64,000 bases of DNA, from NCBI RefSeq assembly GCF_037975245.1, contig NC_092566.1:9406001-9470000 (forward strand), given 5' to 3'. This DNA comes from Apostichopus japonicus. Taxonomy: Eukaryota > Echinodermata > Holothuroidea > Aspidochirotida > Stichopodidae. Position numbers and translations under genes: made by a program. The notes beneath the pieces were generated by a model, which did no database searches, was not told where the DNA came from, and saw nothing but the letters and a program-made list of their open reading frames with translations. Positions 11,680 through 23,172 of the stretch are shown piece by piece; position 1 is the first letter of the stretch; each line of letters opens with the position of its first letter.

Positions 11680-13290
11680 CTTGTCTCTTTGCCACTATTT
11701 TCGTGTCTGATATATTACATTTGTCTGTGATACTAAGGATATACAAAAGTTTTTTTTTTAATCATCAACTATGATGGTACTTTCTGGTAGTCTACTTTTC
11801 AAACTTTGTAGAATTACCTCAAGTCTAACTTGTTATAATGAAAGACAGGATATTGGTAGAGAAAATGAAAAAGTCGAAATTAAAATATTAATTTCTAGGC
11901 ATTTGAATTGTTGCTTTTCAGAAAGCTTAAGAGCAAACATTATGCTTTAAAGATAAGTCAGGCAAGTTAATTGGATATCTCCATGGAGTACTACAAGAAG
12001 CATATTGTTTTACATGGTATTCAAAGCTCCAGGTGGTTGCTACAGAGCAACTCCCTATAGCTGGTATAACACATCCATGGTTCAAAGCAAGGGTACACTA
12101 GTAATTCAGGAGAACTATTCTCGTTGAGAGTTTATTTGGTGACTGATTCCACTAATGAACAATGTATTGAGCAATTCCATTTCTCTGCTCTTCCCTACTG
12201 TTTCAGTTTGTTAGAAAACAAGAACATTCTTGGGGGTTGGGGGAGTGGGGAGATGGTGAACTGTCACACCGCCTCTCTGAAACTAGCAGTCATCAATAGC
12301 AGCAGGCGTTAACACAAAGAACACTAATCACACCAATGCTGTACCACAACAGCTCCACATGAGCAAATGGGCAACTTATCACGCAAGCAGCTGTTGATTT
12401 TTTGCAAATATAAATAATTTGTGTTATCTGGGGATTTGAGGATCGGAATAGTAGCAGAAAAGAGACATGACCCACACCTTTCACGTGGTATAGGTGACAA
12501 AACGTATTACTTGACCGTAAACATTTGACACTATCAACTTAGAAATCATCCCATATTCGAGCAAAAGTGGCCAAAAAAATATGGACTTTATTCAAACTAA
12601 ATAGTTCGTGTTATGGGAAAGATTTGAGAGGGTGTAATAGTATCAGAAAAGAGACGTGTGATATTTTGGATAATTCTACTGGGAACGACGATTATGCTGC
12701 TTCGGGTGACTCAGAATTTCATAGTTTATGATTTCACTGCTTTTATTAAGCGTTACGACTAGTAATATATACATGGGTCAATAAATCAAGTAAATAAATG
12801 TGTTTCGGAGGACATGAATAACTCTACACCGGTAGACTGACTGACTGTTATTAAAACAGTTGAAACATTTGCCTTACCTGTATTGCATAAGCATTCGCAT
12901 ACTGAGTTGAATTAACGTGTTTCTAATTGATCCGAGTAAGTTATTTTTGTGTGCCTCGTAACGTCTGACAGATGTCACGTGACAATATAGACTTGATTTA
13001 ACGGTGAATGGAAGACCAAATACAGTATTATATTGTTACATGAAATAACATCGAAAGATAAGTAATTGTGATACACACCTAACGATGATCACGTGGCCAG
13101 GTTCGTTCCTGGGTGACTTTTAATAAAAAGTAGCTAATCGTGTAACATTATGTTCCTCTTCTAGGGGAATCATGGTACACACCTGACAGTCAGTTTTTGA
13201 TGCAACGAGCTGGGGTTGAGAGCGTATCAGTCGGTTCGTTGTTGGTGCTCAGGCTCTTTCCTGGGTGACTTTTCTTAAACATCGAAAGCA
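11680..13290. other. Intergenic, no gene seen
   Basis: AT-rich sequence without splice-supported frames. Two related segments containing TCCTGGGTGACTTTT occur just right of this interval's middle and end (about 13105 and 13255). Confidence 0.5.
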
Positions 13291-13336
13291 ATCGCTTCTC
13301 GGCCTTTTGGCTAAGATTATGTGTAGAATCTGTTTT
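13291..13336 (+). pseudogene. U2 snRNA 5' fragment (pseudogene)
   Basis: The first 27 bases are identical to the 5' end of U2 snRNA, including CTTCTCGGCCTTTTGGCTAA, and similarity continues through GTGTAG..ATCTGTT before stopping. The branch-point pairing element GTAGTA reads GTAGAA here, and the Sm site and the 3' stem-loops are missing. This is a truncated copy, probably retroposed or carried in a SINE-like repeat, not a working gene. Confidence 0.8.
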
Positions 13337-13339
13337 CAT

Positions 13340-14567
13340 GGAATCTGCACAATTGCCCAAAATGTATAACCTGTATAGCCTCGCATTAGTTGAATTTTTC
13401 TTGTTTCTCACGGTTTATTAGTAAGTTATAAGCGTTTATGTCAGTTCCTGAGATGCAACACAAAACTCAAAACTTATTTGTGATTCTTAAAGTCGGATCT
13501 CGAAGAGTGCATTCCTATCAAATAAAGTGATTATGGTTGAACTAAAATTTAATTAACGAAGTAAGTAGATAATCATAGCTTTTAAAAGCAATTGAAAACG
13601 TTCATTTTGCAGCAAAGAAGATCGTTTACTTTTTCAAAGATTCCGAAATTGATATCTTAGATTTCTACTATGTTGTACTATTCAAAACTAGACCACTTCT
13701 AGGCCTATATTTTAAGTAGAACAAGTATCTCATTTACTGGCATTTTGCCCAAACCGCCAGACCATTAATTTGCACAGAGAGATGAACGTCAACCTCAAGA
13801 TAGGATTACACTAATTGCTACAATGTACCATATCATTGACCACTTGATATATATCTTGGTCAATAACTGCAGTGAAAAACAATCTACTATCGAGGTGATT
13901 CCGTGAACTCTAAATTCAAACTAAATAGCCCATGCGCAGGTTTTGTGCAACATAAATCATGTTAACTTTGAGTGAATGTTTGCTATGGGACGCAATATTA
14001 GATGTTACAGCTGTGTCCTGCCCTCCCCACCCCTCCCCCCAAAGAGACGAGATTCGTTTTAAAACGTTTAAATGAATCAGCGTGCTACTTGAATTGTGAA
14101 GATAGAGCTGTCTAGTAGTGTAGCAGGCCGGACACTGCAAAGAAGTTCGAGGAATTGGAGAGCGTGGGGAGGGGGGGGGGGGGGGTGGAGGAGGTTACGG
14201 ACAATAGGACATTCGACCTTGGTTTAAGGGGCAAGCCACAAAATCACCTTCAACTCCCCCCCCCCCCACCAGCACCAAATTGATGCTCCGTTTATTCTGT
14301 ATCATACGTTCCAGGATAAGAATGGTTTTGCAACAAAACGGAACCAATATACGGGAACATTTTCTTCATTTCAACAAAGAGAAAACTTTTTTTAGAATAA
14401 CAACAGCGCACTTTTCGATTTCAAAGATGGAAAAGGGTACTTTTACTTACAGAAAAAGGGGTAAACGCTCAGTATAAAAAAAGTGTCTTTTCCGATGATA
14501 AATGGATACAAAGAATTTCAGTTTTGATGTACTAATGCCAGTGTAATTAACTTGAAAAATGTTAAAT
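13340..14567. other. Intergenic, no gene seen
   Basis: AT-rich sequence with G and C homopolymer runs near 14025-14040, 14168-14187 and 14256-14269. No supported exon or RNA gene. Confidence 0.5.
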
Positions 14568-14619
14568 GTAAACAGGTGCGTATCCAGGGGGGGGGGCGTT
14601 GGGGGCGCGCGCCCCCCGG

Positions 14620-14790
14620 GTAAGAAAAAGAGAAGAGAAAAAAAGAGAAGAAAAAAGGAAAAAAGACGGGAAAAAAGAGGAGGAGGAGAAGGAAGGAAAG
14701 GAAAAGAAAAAGAAGAAAGAGAGAAAAAGGAGAAAAAGAGGGAGGAAAAGCAAAACGCGAAGACACCGGGAGGAGAAAGAAGAACAGTGA
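14620..14790. repeat. Purine-rich (GA/AAG) tract
   Basis: Almost pure A and G on the + strand, in AGAAAAAGAGAAG-type runs. The Lys/Glu frames and the matching Phe/Ser/Leu frames on the other strand are by-products of composition. The inverted copy B has the matching pyrimidine tract at 27115-27265. Confidence 0.85.
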
Positions 14791-15633
14791 CATCATTACA
14801 GCGCTGAAGGGTAGCCAGTGACGGATCAATGATTTCGTAAAAGTGTGACTCACCCTACCCCTTACACCGACAACTCCATTTTTTGACGTTTCCATTTTCC
14901 TCTCTCACTAATGATCTATATATATACTATATATGGTCTATCATAACGCGTGTGTAGAATTGTGCTATGAAACCAACTGTGGCTGGTCTCGAACTCGACC
15001 GTGTCGTCGGGGAACATGACGCATTTTGGGATGGGGGCGACCGCCCGCACCCCCCCCCCATTCAGCATTTTTTTAAATGATATCGCTAAGTAATTTCAAA
15101 ATAGAAAGTGCTTAGAGGCAACTTACAAGGCCTGGGAAGTGTCATTTCCAGCGATCTGGGAGACATTTTCGGCCAAAATTTGCTTGTACGCTTCGCGCCA
15201 ACCTATGGTGGCGCTACGCTTAGATAATTTGCCTACAGGCTTCGCCCCTCCCTTGGCAAATTCCTCGCTACGCGCCTGTTCGAATTTGTAACGCAAACAG
15301 CAGATATCACATCATATCAGTGAGCATGAAAATGGCGTTCCAGGATGAAAAGCCTCAAAACTGTCCGACTTGCCTGAAAAAATAACCAAAAATTTTCGCG
15401 CGCAAAGCGCGCGTTCAACGTGTTCATGTCAATATCATATAAGCAAGCATCGGTTATTACATCGCATGCCATCATGTACCGTACGGTCCGTTAAAATTGC
15501 GCAGTATACCGCGGGATGCTAATGTAAACAACGACATGTCACATGTAGATGTATAAAAAGCATGGAGGTCCAATTATGTCAAAACTCTCTTTTACATTAG
15601 TAATGGCGAATTAGGGCCTGCACCCCCGCCGCG

Positions 15634-16275
15634 CAGTGGCGGAGCGTCCGTATGGTCAGGGGGGATCCGCCCCCCTGGCGGACTCAAATGGACTGCTGGC
15701 GCCTTTTTCAGCTCATTACCACTTTTTACTTACTCTAGATTATTGACTTTTTTATTGCGCTCTCATCTACTTATTGACATTTGTCACATTTCCTTGCTGT
15801 AATTTGGCGATGACACCTTATTCTTCGTTTATCTGCAAATTAGCCAGGCCCGGAAGCGTATTTTTTTTTCCCAGGACGAACGTGGGCATCGGCCAATCAA
15901 ATCCCTGGATTCCAAACATGTGACGCTTTTTCAAAAAACATGTTGTGAATCTTTTTTCCTAGTTTTGACCCCAGATTATGAACGACAATCCTTCATTTTC
16001 ATACAAACTGAATCCCTAACCCACTCTCTAAACCCTAACCCTGATTTCAAACGAATTTGTAAATTCCAGAAAAACTTGAAACCCACGTTCGTCCTGGGGA
16101 AAAAAATTACGCGGCCCGGAAAGGGTCATTTCCGGCGTTCTAGGAAGTATCTTTACTCAAAAATTTTCTGTACGCTACGCGCCAACCAGTGGTGGCGCTC
16201 CGCTTAGATAGTGTCGAAAGCGCCCCTTCAGACCATTCTCGCCACTCCTGACCAATACCCCTAGCTCCGCCACTG
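15634..16275. mobile_element. hAT-type MITE nested in transposon copy A
   Basis: The ends are CAGTGGCGGAGCG and GCTCCGCCACTG, inverted repeats of hAT type. Both sides carry the identical 8-bp duplication CCGCCGCG (15626-15633 and 16276-16283), the hallmark of hAT insertion. The 642-bp element has no transposase. The other copy of the host element lacks the insertion at the same point (near 26050), confirming the boundaries. It contains a short CCCTAACCC-like stretch near 16015-16040. Confidence 0.88.
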
Positions 16276-16969
16276 CCGCCGCGCCTCCTACGCCTATGTG
16301 TGTAGTGTTCGCTTTCGGAAATATCTGCTATTTTTTCATTTCCTTCAACCAAGTTTTATAATAGCCGTTATAACAGGTTTTAATATTTCTACACCAATAA
16401 ATTAACTGTGTCTGAATTTTAGAAAATTTCTGACCAACATTCTACATCACACTTCCCTCTACTCGTGCAATTTTGACCGGTCTGTTAGGGGTTGAAGGAA
16501 GTTTTTTCTATATTGGTTGTCCATAGATGAAATTTTGTACAACATTATGGGTATGTTTTCAAGTGAGTTTATTCACGAGAAATGTGAATTTTCAAATTCT
16601 GAACAAATATGGGGCTTAAAACCTTGAAAAGTGGGGCTGACGGGTATTGTGGGCCGCGACGTAGAATCACCTACAAAAGCAAAGACCCACAGGAGATGCG
16701 ATCAGGTCGAACATGATGTGTGCCGGGTTGACAATTTTCAAAAAGGTTATGGATGGAAAAAAAAAACTATTAGGAAATACTTGGTTCTCAGGCAAAAAGT
16801 GTACATCTGGTTGGTCATTTCAAGCCCGAGAAGTGCCGTTTCCGGTGATCTTGGGGGTTTCAAAACAAGAAATTTTCTTGTACGCTGCGCGCCAACCGAT
16901 GGTGGCGCTCCGCTTAGATAGTAATTCGCGCCCCCCGGGTTTGAAAATCCTGGATACGCGCCTGGTAAA

Positions 16970-18179
16970 GCCCGCCGCACTCTGCACGGCTGATCACAAT
17001 TAATACGACACAACTCGATTGTCATTATACGTATAGAGTTATAGACAAATTTGTGAGTAGTGCGGGCAGTGTGCGTGTGTTTAAGACTATACGACTGATC
17101 ATGATTTTTGCCAGTTTTAAGTCGCGTTGGCTGCAGTAGGGAAGACTGAACATGAAGCATTTCCCCGACTAGCAGAAGTCGTGCAGTGTGCGGGGGTTAA
17201 CTTCTAAAACGAAGAATGCTAATAGGAATTTCTACAAGAAACTTAAAATTTCAGTAAATGTTGTGATGTTTGACACATTCCCTAGAGCCTATATATATAT
17301 TAGCCATATATTTGATAAACTTCCCTAAGAGAGAACACAGACGCCCTCTAAACATCTAAACTTGTCATGGGGAAATTTATATTGCGTAACGTTATTATAT
17401 GAGATAGGACAATCAATTGTGTGTCATTTTTGGTTTAATTTTCTGTTCCTCGTTGAGACGTTGGCCTTTTTTTTCTTTTGTTTTGGCAAAATTACCATTC
17501 TAGTTTCACGATTTGGCTATCTGATCTTTGAATATAAAATTTCTTCTACAGTTCCAACGCTCTCACCCCCTCCCCCAGGACAGGAAGGCGGAAGCATGTG
17601 CAGGGTACCTTAATCCGTCTCTCTGCATTACAACTATCGTTTCTTTGAGTATTTTCAAGCCAAGGGAAGACTCGCGTGCGTCTTGAAATGAGGACCTCGA
17701 ATTGAGCATTCGCGGAATAAACCATCTGAGGGGAATCAATTAAAATGACTGGACTATTTAATCTGGCATCCAGACCATTAGCTCACTTCCTCAGATGCAA
17801 CACAAACATCCACATCCTCTCGGAGGACACGATTCAAATGCTGTAGACTAAGGTTTGCAAAGACAACTGGGTGCTTAATGACTTCCATGTTTGTTCAGTT
17901 GTTCATACGAAGTTAAAAGAACATTCTTTGCTTGAGTGATTAGCATTTATAAAACAATGGAATCATATTAACGATTAGACCTGTTCTGAGGGGCCTCCGT
18001 CATCATCAATTTAGCGTATATATATGCCATTAATTAAAGCATCATTATCATTATAAAGTTTAGGACATCTTCAAAACCGGAGCATCTATAGAAACAACAC
18101 CAGCGCTTACATTGTTCTCTTTTCTTGAACTTTGATTTATCAAGATTCAAGTTTAACTTTAAAGAACCAAATCAACCCA
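16970..18179. other. Intergenic, no gene seen
   Basis: Unique-looking AT-rich sequence between the transposon copy and the G-rich satellite. No frame longer than chance and no supported splice structure. Confidence 0.5.
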
Positions 18180-18715
18180 GGATTTGGGGAGGGATTGGGG
18201 GAGGGATTTGGGGAGGGATTTGGGAGGGATTTGGGGGAGGGGTGGGAGAGAGAGTGGGGGATGTGGGGAGGGTTTGGGGGAAAAATTTGGGGAGGGATTG
18301 GGGGAGAGATTTTGGGAGGGATTGGGGGAAGGATTTGGGGAGGGATTGGGGAGGGATTGGGGGAGGGATTGGCGGAGGGATTTGGGAGGGATTGAGGGAG
18401 GGATTTGGGGAGGGATTTGGGGAGGGATTGGGGAGGGATTTGGGGAGGGATTTGGCGAGAAATTTGGGGAGGGATTGGGGAGAGACTGGGGGAGGAATTG
18501 GAGAAGGGATTGAGGGAGTAATTGGGGAGAGACTGGGGGAGGAATTGGAGAAGAGATTGAGGGAGTAATTGGGGAGGGATTGGGGGAGGGATTTGGGGGG
18601 GGGATTGGCGGAGGTATTGTGGGAGGGAGTGGGGGAAGAGAGCGTTTAGGGAGCGGGAGGGAGCGGGGAGGGAGCGGGGAAGGGAGCGGGGGAAGGAGTG
18701 GGGGGTTGCCATTTG
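18180..18715 (+). repeat. G-rich satellite, variants of GGGATTTGGGGAG
   Basis: About 530 bases of degenerate 11-15-bp units such as GGGATTGGGGGAG and GGGATTTGGGGAG. The + strand has dozens of runs of three to five G, so it can form G-quadruplexes. Long open frames occur in several phases on both strands because the repeat lacks stops; these are not genes. Confidence 0.92.
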
Positions 18716-20201
18716 TCGAAAATGTTAATGTACCATTATAGGAGAAACATTGTTTGGGTTCTACGAGTCATTTGTTTTCGTGTTTGTACTTTCGTAATAG
18801 AAATAAACAATGTTTGGTGTGAATAGGCTTATTGGAACTTCCAGTAAATTAATTACTTCAAAAACATATTTGCCGGGATGAATATTTTCTTAAATGATCT
18901 TCATTAAAGTAAACAAAGTATTTATGGTGATAAGTAAACAATGCAGTTCAAAATCAAGACATGTTGTACGACGAAAGTTTGCGGGCGTAGCATTTATGTA
19001 TATTATTATAATGACTTTATTGTTTTGGCAATACTTTTCAATCAATTACGACTTACTCTCATTTAATCCGACAATTTTCTGCAAAAAGGTAATTTATTCC
19101 TGCATCACTTATGACGTATGGAGTCTGATATTATGCGAAATACGGATGCAGTTAATCACTAATAGATGAATTTAACATTGTGCAGCAATATTTGTACATC
19201 TTCTTTAATTTGCATAATTATTCAAATATACATACTGAAGAGACGTAAACATTAAATACCTACTTCCAAGTTGTCGAAGTCATAAAAAGCAGCCAACGTT
19301 ATGACAACAAGAATACTTTCAGAAAACATTGAGTAATTTTCTTTATGGATCACTGGACTGAATTAAATTGATTTTGTCTTCAAAATATTAAAATAAAGAA
19401 ATTTAATATTTCATAATTTTCATGTTGTCATGTTTATTACAAATAAATATCATTCATCGGTCAGCTGAATATAATTGTCAGCATAAAAATTTATGAATTT
19501 GATCATGCCTGAAATGATGGTAAACTTCACTCAGACACTTTGGTGGGTAAAATTACTCAAAGTGGGTCGTCTTTAAAAGGACAAAGTTCTTTTTTGTCCT
19601 TCTTATAACTTATTTTGAGTATTTTCACCGACCAATTTCCGGAATGTTGTATATAGGAATGCTCTCTGCATTCCCAATAACAGCTTTCCGAAAAATCCCC
19701 CTCCCCTGATATAGTTTTGTGATTATTTTCTTTTTTTGTGGTTTTCGGGGAGGGGGGCTTTCAGTGTAACCTATCAATACAAAATAATGTAAACAACAAC
19801 TTCTGTAGCCGGTCCTAACATCCGGCACTTTAATCATTACTGTCTCAAACATAACGTAGCATCCTAAAAAAATAGCAAATGAAAACCTACAGAAAAATGA
19901 GAAAGAATTTTATTTCAAAAAGGAAGCTTACGCTGGTTTGACAAACCAACGCAAACAGTGTTAACAGATTTTGGCCTTTACTACTAACTAATGTATTATT
20001 ACACCCCATCAGAGCATGAAAACAAAAAACAAAACACAACAGTTGATACTCTGGCTTTCTGATCATATGACCATAATAATTGAGACAAATTCTCAGAAAA
20101 GTTGTCAAAAACGTCACAAGTATTTTTTTCGGTTCTGACATCATTAATTTGTCAGCCTTCTGACTGGCTTCGAATATCTTCGAATACTGATTTATAATGC
20201 A

Positions 20202-20202
20202 A

Positions 20203-20277
<75 letters not shown>
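20202..20277. repeat. (TA)n microsatellite in unit 1
   Basis: Nearly pure TA with one CATA interruption. At the matching site in unit 2 this array is split by CT-rich arrays and a transposon insertion. Confidence 0.95.
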
Positions 20278-20278
<1 letters not shown>

Positions 20279-20685
20279 GAAAAATCACAGTTCGGCTTAA
20301 TAATTGTAAGGGTATGTCCGTCAGAAAATGCACTTTCTTGGACAGAAAAATGTATACATTTTTTTTCGCACATGTATTTCACAAACAAGACCATTTGCTA
20401 TCGAAAATAAAATATTCTGTTGCTTCTCCCCACCCAGCCAGTTAGGACAGCTTTCCTAATGCCAATACCTCTCTAAACTGGATACTCCAATTTCATGCTC
20501 TCAAAGAACATATTAAATCAGACATAATAATTGGCATGTCTTATAGCTTTCACAAACGAGTTTCGAGAGTTATCACATGGTAAAGCCTCACCAGCGCAAT
20601 AAATGAGAGATTACACAGCTAGTCTCTATTGACGTAGGCCACTAAGGCCAAACGTACTTAATCTAAACAACAGCATGATGTAATA

Positions 20686-20840
20686 CGTGTATATATTCGA
20701 ATTAATACGTGTATATATTCGAATTAATCCTCGTATGTATTCGAATTAATACGTGTTTCAATTCCAATCCATTCGCGGATATTTGGCTTATGTTATATAA
20801 GCGTATTTATTCAAATTAATACGCGTTTATATTATTAGGT
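20686..20840. repeat. Short tandem repeats of about 22 bp, TATTCGAATTAATACGTG type
   Basis: Four to five imperfect units carry TTCGAATTAAT alternating with ACGTGTATATA. TTCGAA and ACGT are themselves palindromic. The same array is kept in unit 2 at about 27734-27885, just upstream of a strong hairpin in both units. Confidence 0.8.
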
Positions 20841-20878
20841 GTGACACGAATATGGCAAGTCTAATATACAATAATTTT

Positions 20879-20923
20879 GCTCGAAAAACCGACTTTATCG
20901 CCGATAAAGTCGGTTTTTCGAGC
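20879..20923. repeat. Perfect 22-bp palindrome with 1-base spacer
   Basis: The arms 20879-20900 and 20902-20923 are exact reverse complements (GCTCGAAAAACCGACTTTAT... inverted). A second inverted pair, GGATATTCCTAAAC and GTTTAGGAATATCC, follows about 45 bases later (20967-21016). Both structures are unchanged in the duplicated unit. Confidence 0.93.
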
Positions 20924-22339
20924 GAAAAACACAGTATTTCGAGTGAAATCGATAAACTAAGATATGGGATATTCCTAAACTTGGTTTCTGTACATCAACC
21001 TGGTTTAGGAATATCCATAAATAAAGTTGATATCCGCTTTTTATTCTAATTATCCAAGTTCCATTTTCTCCAATCTGGTCACTATTAGTTTAGTATTACA
21101 GGCACGGATTTAATCAAGTATGTCGAATTTTTCAATCAATTAAATTAATTATGCAATTTGTCCGTTTTTTGTCCCTACTATAACAATTCTGCAGAAAAGT
21201 CAAAATGACTGTTTTATTTACTATAATTTATTATTTGTGCCGTCTTATTAAAGCCATTGTACTGTTTGATCAAAACGTATCAAAGTTTACCATGTATTTA
21301 TAAGTTCTTAATATTATGTCCCTTCTACGCTTCCGTATAAAAAGCCAAAATGATCGTCTTATAATGTTTTCCTGTTTACGATATTAATCTGTTTAATCAC
21401 TAAAAGCACAATGGAAACAAATGCATTAACAAGTGCTTTATTCATTCGAGCAAAAAAAAAGGCACAACATTTATACTATTACTGATATGAGATCAATTTT
21501 GCTCAGCATTAGCAAACAAAGACTAAAAACGACAATATATCATCGCCTATCACAAATTTTGTTTTCTCCATTAATATATACATTTCTTTAATATCTCTCT
21601 TATATATAGCTATAATTCTGTACATTTAAATAACCGTTGTTTGTTTTCCTTCTTCGTCGCAACACGACGAGAATATGGAATTATATACAAATAATGGTTT
21701 TAATATTTTGTTTCGGAATATCTCATTTGATCATCGATTAACAACACTATTATATTAATTTCAAATATTAATAAATCATACAGCTGCACTATATTCTAAT
21801 ATAAAACAATAAATAAATACATCATATAAAAGAAATGAAATATACATTTTTTTTCTATATGACAGAATTATATATATTTTTTGTGTGCAAAAGGCAGTTT
21901 TAAATTTCGTGTTGCGGTATCTTGAGGGATATACAGGGATTAGCATTGAATATTAGGATTCTTTGTTTAACAAAGATCGCACCGGAAGGATAGATAACAC
22001 TAATAACACATTGAAACATTGCATCATAAATGTGGGACACAAAAAGTTTACACATTGATTACAACGTTAGGGTATAGGCTAACATTTCCATCCTGTAAGT
22101 AGGATCCTTCAAGTTCAAGGCACGAAGCAACAGCAGGACCTCTTTTAGCTTGTTTTCATTCATGTACACGATCATTGGTGCATTCAAGATAATAAGCAGT
22201 TTGTCAAAGGTTTTGCCTGATAACTTGTTAAATTATAGAAGCGGCCGCGGAGATATGGAAAGACCCATATATATACATATGTTATTGTACTACTGAAGGT
22301 ATAATGCAAGACGCTAACGTTACATGGCTCGATCTAGAT

Positions 22340-23172
22340 CAGAGGTTCCCTTTACTGGGGTGCAAGAACCCCCGGGGGGGTGCGTGAGTCCACCCCAGGG
22401 GGTTCGTCAGATGTTTCTGAAAGTCAAAATTAGAGTACTTTTTATTGAACTAAAATCTGATATATCATATAATTTAGTAATGTACAAACTCTTTTCGCGT
22501 TTCATATACGCATATGTTGCCATGATAGTATAGTACCGTTCCGTGCATGTGATAAATACCAGCTGAATTATGAAACAGACACAGGCCGCATGACTTTTGT
22601 AAAGTTGGTGTACACATGACAGTGCGTTGTGAAGATACAGAGCTGATCTGACCTTCTAGTTTCCAAATAAATATTTGTTCATCTTTTCTCCTTTTTTTTG
22701 CATGACAATTTTACACTATATGAACTTGATCTTTTATTAATAATAATAATAATAATCAGCAGTTATTTTTACGACGTTTAAGCGACCACAATATGTTGGA
22801 GAAACCCGCAAGAGCTTATGGTTTACAACTTACACGTCAGGTGGCTTTCAATTCAACATTTTAACTCAAATTTGGAATCTTTTCAATTTTGAAAGTCATT
22901 TCAGATGGGAAAACCGCAGATTGCTCTTGGATGAAAAACCCACCTTACGATGACACGGCCGGGAGTCGAACCCCGAACCTCCCGATTGCTAAGCCTCATT
23001 GCTTCAAATGACACCGCCTTTATCCACTCGGCCACAGCACCGTTATGCGAAGCACTGTTATGCGTATTACGGTGTAATAATGACTCAGATCGTGTCTCGA
23101 AAAGTTGGGGGTTCGTGGACAACTCAGACATCCACAGGTGGTTCATGTGGGGATAAGGTTAGGGAAACCCTG
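22340..23172. mobile_element. hAT-type element in unit 1 with tRNA-like insert
   Basis: The ends CAGAGGTTCCCT and AGGGAAACCCTG form a terminal inverted repeat of hAT type, flanked by ATCTAGAT (22332-22339) and ATCTAAAT (23173-23180), a 7-of-8 matching target duplication. The element has no transposase. It carries a (TAA)n stretch near 22740 and a tRNA-like sequence on the minus strand. Confidence 0.72.
22951..23042 (-). pseudogene. Class II tRNA-like sequence (Leu/Ser type), tRNA-derived
   Basis: Read on the minus strand it has an A box TGGCCGAGTGG, a long variable-arm region and a B box GGTTCGACTCC, followed by CCGGCC. The anticodon arm TCATT...AATGA has a six-base loop here and a seven-base loop in the unit 2 copy, where the triplet AAG would fit Leu. 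The acceptor strands do not pair, so this is a tRNA-derived relic or SINE head, not a working tRNA. Confidence 0.65.

Larger units (their letters stand above)
14573..16964. mobile_element. DNA transposon copy A with 5-bp target duplication
   Basis: The element opens with CAGGTGCGTATCCAGG and closes with CCTGGATACGCGCCTG, an imperfect 16-bp terminal inverted repeat. It is flanked by GTAAA on both sides (14568-14572 and 16965-16969). A second, inverted copy lies at 25358-27312. Inside are a purine-rich tract, subterminal motifs GTGGCGCTCCGCTTAGATA and GCGCCAACC, and a nested hAT-type element. No transposase was seen, so it is non-autonomous. The 5-bp duplication is supported by both copies; I do not assign a superfamily. 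Confidence 0.82.

Noticed and set aside
13080-13180. Weak resemblance of GATGATCACGTGG text to U1 snRNA stem-loop I
   Set aside because: Only a few short words match and the order is not that of U1; not enough to support a call.
14518-14895. Phe/Ser/Leu-rich and Lys/Glu-rich frames
   Set aside because: They reflect the purine-rich tract in a transposon copy. The same happens in the inverted copy at 27048-27462.
16013-16041. CCCTAACCC...AACCCTAACCC resembling telomere repeats
   Set aside because: Only about three degenerate units inside a MITE; too few for an interstitial telomere tract.
18125-18712. Long Gly/Trp/Arg-rich and Pro/Ser/Gln-rich open frames on both strands
   Set aside because: They are translations of a stop-poor G-rich satellite in several frames, with no start context or splice support.
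22242-22249. GCGGCCGC (NotI-like) site suggesting cloning vector
   Set aside because: The same site occurs in the duplicated unit at about 29274 with native flanks, so it is genomic.
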